Assembly (NCBI RefSeq): GCF_914271435.1
Contig: NZ_CAJZAI010000008.1
Coordinates: forward strand, 62,001-126,000
Source of the DNA: Cupriavidus laharis
GTDB lineage: Bacteria > Pseudomonadota > Gammaproteobacteria > Burkholderiales > Burkholderiaceae
DNA length: 64,000 bases
Direction: 5' to 3'
A program made the position numbers and the translations under genes. This document shows positions 48,524-55,551 of this stretch, one piece after another (within the stretch, counting starts at the first letter, position 1; each line of letters begins with the position of its first letter). A model generated the notes under the pieces. The model saw nothing but the letters and a program-made list of their open reading frames with translations, did not search any database and had not been told where the DNA came from.

Positions 48524-49882
48524 TCAGTGGCCAGGCAGATAGTAGAACTTGAAGATAAACACGGCCGCAATGATCCACACCATTGTCGGCACGTTACGGG
48601 CCCGCCCGGTCAGCAGTTTGAGCACCGCGTAGGCGATGAAGCCGAATGCCACGCCATTGGCGACGGAGTATGTAAACGGCATGCCGAGCGCCGTCAGCAC
48701 GGCAGGCACCACTTCGGTCACGTCATTCCAGTCAAGGTCGAGCAATTCGCGCAACATCAGGCAGGACACATAGAGCAGCGCTGGCGCGGTGGCATAGCCG
48801 GGTACCGTGCCGGCCAGCGGCGCGATGAACAGGCAGGCCAGGAACAGGACCGCGACCGTCACCGCGGTGAGCCCGGTGCGTCCGCCGGCCTGCACGCCCG
48901 ATGCGCTTTCGATATAGGCCGTGGTCGACGACGTGCCCAGGAACGAGCCCGCCATGATGGCCGTGCTGTCCGCCATCAGCGCCTTGTTGAGGCGATCCAT
49001 CCGGCCGGCCCTGAGAAGACCTGCGCGATTGGCCACGCCCATCAGCGTGCCGGTGGCATCGAACAGCTCCACCAGGAAGAAGACCAGCACCACGTTGACG
49101 ATGCCGATCGACAGCGCCCCGGAGATATCGAGCTTGAACAGGGTCGGACTGATCGACGGCGGCGCGGAGAACACCCCGTGGAATATATTGCCGGCAAAGA
49201 TGAAGCTCAGTACCGTGGTCAGCAGGATACCGATCAGGATGGCACCCTTCACCTTCAGCTGGTCCAGCGAAACAATGACGAAGAAGCCGATGATCGCGAG
49301 CACCGCGGTCGGCTGGTGCAGGTCGCCGATGGTCACGAGCGTGGCCGGGCTGGCGGTGACAATGCCCGCGTTCTTGAGGGCGATGATGGCCAGGAACAGG
49401 CCGATGCCCGCCGTGATCGCCAAGCGAATCGAATGCGGAATGCCATTGACGATCATCTCGCGCACCCGGAACAACGTCACCAGCAGGAACAGGCACCCGG
49501 AGATGAATACGGCGCCAAGCGCCGCCTGCCATGGGAAGCCCATGCCCTTCACCACGGTGTAGGCGAAGTAGGCATTCAGGCCCATGCCTGGCGCCATGGC
49601 GATCGGGTAGTTGGCATAGAAGCCCATGATCAGCGTACCGATCGCAGCAGCCACGCAGGTGGCCACAAACACCGCGTCCTTGGGCATGCCGGCGTCACCA
49701 AGGATCGTAGGGTTGACGAAAATGATGTACGCCATCGTGAGAAACGTGGTCATCCCCGCAAGCATTTCTGTGCGGACATCCGTCTTGTGTTCCGACAGCT
49801 TGAAAACGCGCTCCAGCAGGGAAGGCGTTGGCTGGCTTGCGGCGGGGCCGCCCGCCTTGGAAGCGGGCTCCGGTATCGACAT
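48524..49882 (-). CDS. NCS2 purine permease (AzgA/PbuG type)
   Basis: A 452-residue inner-membrane importer of adenine, guanine or hypoxanthine. About twelve to fourteen hydrophobic segments are seen. AzgA-branch motifs are EMLAGMTTFLTMAYIIFVNP near 39-58, ANYPIAMAPGMGLNAYFAY near 89-107, and TSSTTAYIESASGVQAGGRTGLT near 320-342. ATG at 49882 follows AGGAGATTTCCC. It is divergent from the cold-shock gene across 416 bp. Hypoxanthine/guanine or adenine is the expected substrate from the branch. Confidence 0.9.
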   Translation of the reverse strand: MSIPEPASKAGGPAASQPTPSLLERVFKLSEHKTDVRTEMLAGMTTFLTMAYIIFVNPTILGDAGMPKDAVFVATCVAAAIGTLIMGFYANYPIAMAPGMGLNAYFAYTVVKGMGFPWQAALGAVFISGCLFLLVTLFRVREMIVNGIPHSIRLAITAGIGLFLAIIALKNAGIVTASPATLVTIGDLHQPTAVLAIIGFFVIVSLDQLKVKGAILIGILLTTVLSFIFAGNIFHGVFSAPPSISPTLFKLDISGALSIGIVNVVLVFFLVELFDATGTLMGVANRAGLLRAGRMDRLNKALMADSTAIMAGSFLGTSSTTAYIESASGVQAGGRTGLTAVTVAVLFLACLFIAPLAGTVPGYATAPALLYVSCLMLRELLDLDWNDVTEVVPAVLTALGMPFTYSVANGVAFGFIAYAVLKLLTGRARNVPTMVWIIAAVFIFKFYYLPGH

Positions 49883-50123
49883 GGGAAATCTCCTGGCTGT
49901 CTATCGTTGTGGCATCGGCGCGCAGCTCGCGCAAAGTGGCCGCAAGGGCCGGGCCTCTTGCGCCGTGACTCGGGCATGCCCGGCCCGCAGGCTGCGGCAA
50001 GCGTACTCTGGTGCAGATCGGCGGCTCAGGTGTCGGAGCCGACGCATGAACGATATGCAAAAGGCGTGATGATCCCACAGCGCCGGAATGTGATGCCAGC
50101 CCCGGCTACGGGGCACTCCCGGC

Positions 50124-50152
50124 TTGACGGTAACATCGAACCCCCGTATAAA
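50124..50152 (+). promoter_or_regulatory. Sigma-70 promoter of the first cold-shock gene
   Basis: TTGACG (50124-50129), a 17-bp spacer and TATAAA (50147-50152). The expected leader is about 140 nt, the long 5' UTR typical of thermally controlled csp genes. Confidence 0.7.
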
Positions 50153-50298
50153 TCGCCCTAGATTCAAGCGACGAGGCAACAGTTCATTCGTTAGCCACCG
50201 TCTGGTACTTCGGTTGTCCATGGTGTCCTTTCCTTGAGTTCCGTGTGAAATGGCGTGTGCGCCATTCGCTTCTTTTTATTTTTTCTGGAAAGCAAATC

Positions 50299-50502
50299 AT
50301 GCAAACCGGTATCGTCAAATGGTTCAACGACGCCAAGGGCTTCGGCTTCATCAAGCCGGACGCAGGCGGTGACGACCTCTTCGCCCACTTCTCGGAAATC
50401 CGCGCTGACGGCTTCAAGTCGCTGCAGGAAAACCAGCGCGTGTCGTTCGAAGTCAAGAACGGCCCGAAGGGTCTGCAAGCCGCGAACATCACCCCGCTGT
50501 AA
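50299..50502 (+). CDS. Cold-shock protein, CspA family
   Basis: A 67-residue OB-fold RNA chaperone. RNP1 (KGFGFIKP) and RNP2 (DDLFAHFS) are intact. Start [11 protein letters not shown] is typical. A long leader precedes it and a strong terminator follows. It is one of two csp genes (the other at 53232-53435 on the opposite strand) that point towards each other across the origin and repA. The two proteins differ at several positions, so they are paralogues and not a recent duplication. Confidence 0.96.
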   Translation: MQTGIVKWFNDAKGFGFIKPDAGGDDLFAHFSEIRADGFKSLQENQRVSFEVKNGPKGLQAANITPL

Positions 50503-50538
50503 GCAGGCACGCGGCGCGTCGTACGCGCCACGACAGGA

Positions 50539-50565
50539 AACCCGCCTACTGAGGCGGGTTTTTTT
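50539..50565 (+). terminator. Rho-independent terminator of the cold-shock gene
   Basis: AACCCGCCT-actg-AGGCGGGTT followed by a run of T, 36 bp after the csp stop. Confidence 0.92.
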
Positions 50566-51198
50566 ACGCCCTGCCGCGGCACGCGCCGCTCCCACGGCCT
50601 GATTTGCCCATCTCCTCCCGGTCCGGGCTGGCCGGAATCCCCCGTCCCTCCTTCCTGATGCCCGTATGCGAACGGCTTTCGCACGCAGAAACGGGTACGC
50701 AGTCCACCTCCCGCTCCGGACCCGCCCTGCTCTGCCATATCGCGGCGCACAACGCAGAAATGGGTACGCGCCTTTGGGTCGCCATCCGCAGAAATAGGTA
50801 CGCAACCAGGCCAAGCTGACTGGATGCACCTTCCCGCGCACGCAGAAACAGGTACGCGGGGGTCCTATAGGCCAACAAATTCATGAGTTCCGGTTCCGCG
50901 TAATCGTCCCAACTGCCGGGCTCGACGGACGCTCCCTTCCACGCAGAAATGGGTACGCACATTGTTGCAGCGCAGAATTCCGAGGCCTACCTTCCACCAT
51001 TCGGCCCGCTTCGCAGAATCAGGTACGCAACATGCACCGCGCCGCCGCCTCGAAAGTGCGCAGAAATGGGTACGCCTGGTGCACAGCGGGGATCGCATTG
51101 CTACAGGTTAATTGCACCCAATCAAGATGCAGACGCAGAAACAGGTACGCCTTGGAAGGTATCGCTCAGGCATGTATACGTTCTGATGTGAGCGCTAG

Positions 51199-51240
51199 CT
51201 TTTAATATAAAGCAGATATATAATAAAGATTGTTGAAAGT
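51199..51240. other. AT-rich stretch, candidate DNA unwinding element
   Basis: Runs such as TTTTAATATAAAG and ATATATAATAAAG stand out sharply in this GC-rich genome. It is flanked by iterons on both sides, the usual place for strand opening. Confidence 0.55.
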
Positions 51241-51619
51241 GCCTCTGGCTTTCACCGCCTCAGCATGCGCAGAAACGGGTACGGCAAGAGGTAATGGCAA
51301 TCCCTCCCCGCACGCAGAAATAGGTACGCAACGCCGAGATTCTCCGCAGACGCAGGTAAACGCAGAAACTGGTGCGCCGCAGAAATGGGTACGCTGAGGG
51401 GCCATCACCCGCGTCGAAGAGGATGCGCGCAGAATCGGGTACGCTTTGCGCCCGGGTTACGCAGAAATAGGTACGCTAGAAACCCTCAGGTGCCAGAGGT
51501 ATACCGGGGTGCGAACCTGTTTCTGCGGGGATAACCGCCCGAACAGTCGTGTTTACGGCCAGGCATGCTTCATGACGCACTTTCAGCGCAGAAACGGGTA
51601 CGCAATTGCACGGTTTTCT

Positions 51620-51655
51620 TGTGGAAAAGCCTGTGGGAACAACAAGTTATCCACG
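51620..51655. promoter_or_regulatory. DnaA-box-like sites
   Basis: TTATCCACG at 51647-51655 is one base from the consensus TTATNCACA; TTTTCCACA lies in reverse at 51620-51628. They sit between the canonical iteron at 51587 and the phased array. Confidence 0.6.
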
Positions 51656-51759
51656 CAGAAACCGGTTCAGGCTTGGCGCTGAAACAGGTTCGGCTTTGCG
51701 CAGATTCGGGTTCGGGGGTTCGCAGAATCGAGTACGTTCTTCCGCAGATTCGGGTTCGC
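51654..51759 (+). repeat. Phased iteron array with a 22-bp period
   Basis: Five variant iterons start at 51654, 51677, 51699, 51721 and 51743, so successive starts differ by 23, 22, 22 and 22 bp, two helical turns. Most end in GGTTCGG/GTTCGC and not GGTACGC (for example CGCAGATTCGGGTTCGG). This is the classic arrangement of RepA-binding iterons in plasmid origins, and differs in both spacing and sequence from the scattered copies. Confidence 0.75.
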
Positions 51760-52045
51760 GAGGGGGTGATTTTCGCTTTGGAATCAACGCGCTGCCCTCT
51801 CCGTATACGGTTTACAAGTAGTTAACCCGTATCGGTATTGTTTACTTGTAGCCAAGGATCGGCCATCCGTGGACAACCCTCTCGGGTTGCCCACCGACCG
51901 CCATCCTTTCGCCAACCAGGTAAACACGGCACCTCCACCCAGTCGGCTTGCACGTAAACGCGTCAGGAACCGTATACGTACCCGTTTCTGCGTGACAACG
52001 TTTACGGCTTCGCGTACAAAGGCGGGTAATCCGAAGCACGCCAAT

Positions 52046-53140
52046 ATGCCCATCAAACGCACCCCGGTCGCCGCAGGGGATCGCTCCGTCCTGGATATGG
52101 ACGGCGAGCCATCCCGAATCATTGTTCCCGGCAACGAGAACAACCTGGTCCCGTCCGAGAAATTCCAGCGCCTCTTTGACGAGGCGCAGGCCATGGAACG
52201 CGAAGACGCGTGGCAAAGTGGCGAGGTCGGCTTCCTGAGCCGGGCCAGCGTCCAGGTAACGTTGCCGTATCGCGCGCCCAAGGGCGCGCCGCCGGTGTGG
52301 ACGCGTACCAGTGGCAACATCTCGCTGATGATCCAGCCTGGCTACTTCACGCAGCAACGTTCGGAACGCGCCAGCAATGGCCGCCAGAAGCTGGTTTCGG
52401 AAACGGTGTCGCTAGGCTATCCGTACGGTTCCTATCCGCGCCTGATGCTCGCGTGGATCGGCAAGGAGATCATGGCCAAGAAGAAGCGCGGCGAATTCAC
52501 CGGAACGGTGGAAGACCGGCGCATCTCGCTGGGCAACTCCTTGTCGGAGTTCATGTACAACCTCGGCATTCCGATGGCCACCGGCGGCAAGCGCGGGACC
52601 ATGACGCTGGTGCGGCAGCAGATGATCCGCCTGTTCTCGGCGACGATCGCGATCGTCCAGAACAAGTCGATGCCCAGCCAGAATCAGAACAGCAACCACG
52701 AGCCGCTGTCGATCGACCGCGTCGGCTACCTGCTGGCCGACCAGCTGTCGACCTGGTGGGATCCCATGCAACCGGGACAGGGCTCCATGTTCGAGAGCTT
52801 CGTCGTACTGTCCGAGCCGTTCTTCAACGAGCTGGTCAATCGCCCCGTGCCGGTCGACATGCGCGCGCTGAAGGCCCTCAAGCAGTCACCGTTCGCGCTG
52901 GACGTCTACTCGTGGCTGACTTACCGCTTCTTTACCATCCAGCGGCGCACCGAGATCCCGTGGGAAGCGTTGCAGATGCAGTTCGGCACGGAGACCGAGA
53001 GCGAGCGGAAATTCCGTGCCCTGTTCCGCAAGGCACTCAAGGATGTGCTCGTGGTTTATCCGGGCGCCAAGGTCGATGCCGACTCTTCCAAGGCCCTGAT
53101 CCTGCAACCGTCCAGGACCAGCGTCCGCAAGCTCGGCTGA
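52046..53140 (+). CDS. repA: RepA-type replication initiator of the secondary chromosome
   Basis: A 364-residue plasmid-type initiator that would bind the iterons and open the origin. I recognise the RepA family (RepA_C) by RTSGNISLMIQPGYF near 86-100, SETVSLGYPYGSYPRLMLAWIGKEI near 116-140, ISLGNSLSEFMYNLGIP near 157-173, and PFALDVYSWLTYRFF near 279-293. ATG 52046 was chosen because the open frame upstream runs through an iteron and the GTTTAC motifs. A strong two-way terminator follows. Its neighbours are the iteron field and parAB, the layout known for Burkholderiaceae secondary chromosomes. Confidence 0.9.
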   Translation: MPIKRTPVAAGDRSVLDMDGEPSRIIVPGNENNLVPSEKFQRLFDEAQAMEREDAWQSGEVGFLSRASVQVTLPYRAPKGAPPVWTRTSGNISLMIQPGYFTQQRSERASNGRQKLVSETVSLGYPYGSYPRLMLAWIGKEIMAKKKRGEFTGTVEDRRISLGNSLSEFMYNLGIPMATGGKRGTMTLVRQQMIRLFSATIAIVQNKSMPSQNQNSNHEPLSIDRVGYLLADQLSTWWDPMQPGQGSMFESFVVLSEPFFNELVNRPVPVDMRALKALKQSPFALDVYSWLTYRFFTIQRRTEIPWEALQMQFGTETESERKFRALFRKALKDVLVVYPGAKVDADSSKALILQPSRTSVRKLG

Positions 53141-53153
53141 CTGCGGCTGCGGC

Positions 53154-53190
53154 AACAAAAAAGGCAAGCACGCGGCTTGCCTTTTTTGTT
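53154..53190. terminator. Bidirectional terminator after repA
   Basis: A perfect 16-bp stem AACAAAAAAGGCAAGC / GCTTGCCTTTTTTGTT with a 5-bp loop gives a T-run on both strands, serving repA and the convergent csp gene. Confidence 0.9.
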
Positions 53191-53195
53191 TTCGG

Positions 53196-53228
53196 GAGTG
53201 CGCCACGCATCCACTGCGTGGCGCACTC
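53196..53228. terminator. Second hairpin between repA and the cold-shock gene
   Basis: GAGTGCGCCACGCA-tccac-TGCGTGGCGCACTC, a perfect 14-bp stem 3 bp from the csp stop, without a T-run of its own. With the preceding terminator it would insulate the two genes. Confidence 0.6.
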
Positions 53229-53231
53229 TCA

Positions 53232-53435
53232 TCAGGCGGGCTTGATGGCCGATGCCTGCAGACCCTTCGGACCTTGCTTGACCTCGAAGGTCACGCGTTG
53301 GCCATCCTTGAGCGTCTTGAAGCCCGAGCCCTGGATTTCAGAGAAGTGCGCGAACAGATCCGCACCGCCGTCATCCGGGGTGATGAAGCCAAAGCCCTTT
53401 GTTTCGTTAAACCACTTGACCGTACCGGTTGCCAT
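53232..53435 (-). CDS. Cold-shock protein, CspA family (second copy)
   Basis: A 67-residue OB-fold RNA chaperone with RNP1 (KGFGFITP) and RNP2 (ADLFAHFS). The start [11 protein letters not shown] is preceded by AAAGGAAATTCCT. It has a long leader and lies convergent with repA. With the copy at 50299 it brackets the origin and initiator gene. Codon use and length are normal. Confidence 0.96.
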   Translation of the reverse strand: MATGTVKWFNETKGFGFITPDDGGADLFAHFSEIQGSGFKTLKDGQRVTFEVKQGPKGLQASAIKPA

Positions 53436-53559
53436 AGGAATTTCCTTTCGAAGCAAGTTCTCGTACACCACGCAAACAACCGTTCAAGCACGTTGAGTTC
53501 TCGTAGATACCGAACGGAAGCCGACGAGGTTGACACGACTTGACTCGACTGTAGGGCGC

Positions 53560-53588
53560 ATCATAACCAGATTGTGCTGGCGTGTCAT
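53560..53588 (-). promoter_or_regulatory. Candidate promoter of the second cold-shock gene
   Basis: On the minus strand, ATGACA (53588-53583), 17 bp, TATGAT (53565-53560). It would give a leader of about 115-120 nt. Confidence 0.6.
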
Positions 53589-53736
53589 GTGCGCCGTAGA
53601 GCGCACTACAGATACTTTAGGCGGACTGTCTGCCGCATTTCAAGCAGAAATATCAAACTTTGGCTGATTCGTCAGGTGCAGTGAGCAAAGGTCGCCCTGG
53701 ATGGCTTCATATATATTATAAATATTACGAATCGGG

Positions 53737-53765
53737 TTGATACGTCACCTGGATTTGGCTAAAGT
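53737..53765 (+). promoter_or_regulatory. Promoter of parAB
   Basis: TTGATA (53737-53742), a 17-bp spacer and TAAAGT (53760-53765), just after a short AT-rich stretch (53711-53728). The palindrome at 53786 lies in the early transcribed region. Confidence 0.6.
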
Positions 53766-53785
53766 GGCGCCTAAAGTTAACCGCG

Positions 53786-53801
53786 CTTTCAGCGCTGAAA
53801 G
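53786..53801. promoter_or_regulatory. Candidate parS site 1
   Basis: CTTTCAGCGCTGAAAG, a perfect 16-bp palindrome 10 bp before the parA start. The identical sequence recurs inside parB at 54635. Size and symmetry fit a ParB site, and the position would allow autoregulation. Confidence 0.65.
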
Positions 53802-53811
53802 AGAGGTCCTT

Positions 53812-54471
53812 GTGACAGCGAAAATCATCACGGTCTTCAACCAGAAGGGCGGGTGTGGCAAGACCACGGTGAGCATGCATTTGGCCGGGACGCTTGGCCT
53901 TCGCGGCGCCCGGTCCATGCTGGTCGACATGGACGAGCAGGGTACCGCGACGCGATGGGCGGCACAGGCCAGCGATGAGCGCCCCTTCCCGGCGTCGGTC
54001 ATCGGACTCGCACCGTCGGGTGGTGCCATGCACCGGGAAGTCCGAAAATTCGTGCACGACTATGACTACATCGTCGTCGATTGCCCACCGGCTGTGCACT
54101 CCGCGGCGCCATCCAGTGCCCTGCTGATTTCCGACCTCGCGATCATTCCCGTGGTCCCATCTCCGCCCGATCTGTGGGCCGCGGTGGCAGCAAAGACCCT
54201 GGCCCAACATGCCCAGGTTCAGAACGAAACATTACTGATTCGCGTGATGGCGAACATGGTGCAGCGGCGTGTGTCGATTGCGCGCCAGGCTATCGAAATC
54301 CTCGGCGATGACGGGGAGGTTCCGCTTTTGAATTCCATGATCGGGTCACGGTCGGCATTCCGCGAGTGCCAGGCGATCGGGTGTACGGTCCATGGCGTTG
54401 CCGGTGCGCGCGAAGCCGTGCAGGAGGTCGACATGATGGTCGATGAAATATTGTCTTTGATTGAGCACTAA
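53812..54471 (+). CDS. parA: ParA partition ATPase of the secondary chromosome
   Basis: A 219-residue deviant-Walker ATPase that moves the ParB-bound origin over the nucleoid. Walker A is FNQKGGCGKTTVSMHLA near 9-25; Walker A' is LVDMDEQGTAT near 40-50, and the Walker B region YIVVDCPPA near 85-93. It lacks the N-terminal HTH of large plasmid ParA, so it belongs to the short (Ib or chromosomal) class. GTG 53812 is chosen for GAGAGGTCCTT upstream and because it opens VTAKIITVFNQKGG; the frame upstream crosses the palindrome. parB follows after 3 bp. Confidence 0.93.
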   Translation: MTAKIITVFNQKGGCGKTTVSMHLAGTLGLRGARSMLVDMDEQGTATRWAAQASDERPFPASVIGLAPSGGAMHREVRKFVHDYDYIVVDCPPAVHSAAPSSALLISDLAIIPVVPSPPDLWAAVAAKTLAQHAQVQNETLLIRVMANMVQRRVSIARQAIEILGDDGEVPLLNSMIGSRSAFRECQAIGCTVHGVAGAREAVQEVDMMVDEILSLIEH

Positions 54472-54474
54472 GGC

Positions 54475-55485
54475 ATGGCTACAAAACTGAAGAGCCTGAA
54501 GGCAGGCATGTTGGCCGGCATGGCCGCGGAAAAGAGCCGTGGCGACTCCCTCGACCGCTTCGCACGTGCGGAGGCGGCGATTTCGCAGCACCCGAACGGT
54601 CTGCTGCAGGCGCGCCTGCAAGAACAGACGCCGCCTTTCAGCGCTGAAAGTGTGGAAGCCGAGAATCCCCGCCCGCTGGTCCGGATTCTCCTGACCCATC
54701 TGCATGACAATCCGCTCAATGCCCGCCGGATCTACGATCCCGCCGTCGTGCAGGAGCGCGCCGCATCGATTGCCACGCATGGGCAAAAGACGCCAGGCCT
54801 GGCCGCACCGGATCCCTCCCGTCCCGGTCACTACATCCTGATCGACGGCCACTATCGCAAGCGAGCCCTGGCGTCTGCCGGCAAGCTGGAGATGGAGTGC
54901 TTTGTCGAAAATGATCTCAGCGATCTGGATTTCTACCGCCTGTCGTTTATGCTCAACGAGCAGCGGTCGGACCAGTCTGCGCTCGACAATGCGATCGCCT
55001 GGCGCCAGTTGCTCGATGAGGGCAAGGTGCAGAAGGAGGAAGATATCTGCGAGCTGACCGGCATTTCCGCAGGCACGGTGAACAAGACCCTCGCACTGCT
55101 GCGACTCCCTGAATCGGTGCTTGCAGTCATGCGCGAACGGCCGAACGCGATCGGCATTGCCGCTGGCTATGAGTTGACGCTCTACTTCAAGCTTGCCGGC
55201 GAGGATCGCACGCGGGAACTGGCGACGCGCATCATGACCGACGGGCTGTCCAGCCGCGAAGTCGAGTCCATCCGCAAGCAGGCCCAGGAGGGCAAGTCGC
55301 GCAAGGTGAAGGAAATCAGCCGCCAGTACAAGATCCGTACTGACGGCGGCCAGTTGCTCGGCACCATCAAGGAGTGGGATTCCGGCCGGGTCATGCTCGA
55401 TGTTCAACTCAGCGATCGCAGCGCGCGCGAGGCGCTGGTCGAAGCGCTCAAGGCGCGCTTTGGCCTGGACAAGACCTTGCTATGA
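54475..55485 (+). CDS. parB: ParB centromere-binding protein of the secondary chromosome
   Basis: A 336-residue partition protein. The ParB/Sulfiredoxin domain lies about 65-160 and contains NPLNARRIYDPAVVQERAASI and IDGHYRKRALASAG, the latter in place of the usual GERRxRA box of chromosomal ParB. The HTH follows (EDICELTGISAGTVNKTLALLRLPE near 183-207). The C-terminal 60 residues would dimerise. ATG 54475 is 3 bp after parA. A copy of the parS-like palindrome is embedded in frame at FSAES (residues 55-59). The atypical box marks it as plasmid/chromid type. Confidence 0.92.
   Translation: MATKLKSLKAGMLAGMAAEKSRGDSLDRFARAEAAISQHPNGLLQARLQEQTPPFSAESVEAENPRPLVRILLTHLHDNPLNARRIYDPAVVQERAASIATHGQKTPGLAAPDPSRPGHYILIDGHYRKRALASAGKLEMECFVENDLSDLDFYRLSFMLNEQRSDQSALDNAIAWRQLLDEGKVQKEEDICELTGISAGTVNKTLALLRLPESVLAVMRERPNAIGIAAGYELTLYFKLAGEDRTRELATRIMTDGLSSREVESIRKQAQEGKSRKVKEISRQYKIRTDGGQLLGTIKEWDSGRVMLDVQLSDRSAREALVEALKARFGLDKTLL
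54635..54650. promoter_or_regulatory. Candidate parS site 2, inside parB
   Basis: CTTTCAGCGCTGAAAG, identical to the copy before parA, 849 bp away and in coding sequence. Two exact 16-bp palindromes in one operon are unlikely by chance. Confidence 0.65.
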
Positions 55486-55551
55486 AGCGGACCGGCTGTG
55501 ATGCTGCGCGCAAGGGGAGGGGCGATATGAAAGCGCTTCCTGGTGCGCGCT

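Larger units (their letters stand above)
50684..51992 (+). other. Replication origin region of the secondary chromosome (iteron field)
   Basis: About 22 copies of a 17-bp iteron, consensus CGCAGAAACGGGTACGC, occupy this gene-free stretch before repA. First bases of the clearer copies: 50684, 50753, 50787, 50841, 50942, 51012, 51059, 51134, 51268, 51313, 51361, 51378, 51428, 51460, 51587; reverse copies at 51511 and 51976. Spacing is irregular (17 to 134 bp), and two copies (51361, 51378) abut. Position 10-11 varies (CG, TG, CA, TA), while CGCAGAA and GTACGC are nearly fixed. The phased variant array, an AT-rich stretch and DnaA-box-like sites lie within. The copy at 51976 sits in the repA leader, as expected for autoregulation. 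Confidence 0.85.
51551..52005. repeat. Recurrent GTTTAC motif around the repA leader
   Basis: GTTTAC occurs at 51551, 51810, 51840 and 52000, and in reverse at 51920 and 51954. The forward pair GTTTACAAGTAG / GTTTACTTGTAG (51810, 51840) differs by two bases. It is unrelated to the iteron and may be a site for a second regulator of repA. Confidence 0.4.

Noticed and set aside
50684-51992. CRISPR array
   Set aside because: Repeats are 17 bp, variable, in both orientations and irregularly spaced (17 to 134 bp), and no cas genes are present. Iterons beside repA explain them.
51869-52045. N-terminal extension of RepA by 59 residues
   Set aside because: It covers an iteron and GTTTAC motifs, which are control DNA; the family similarity begins after ATG 52046.
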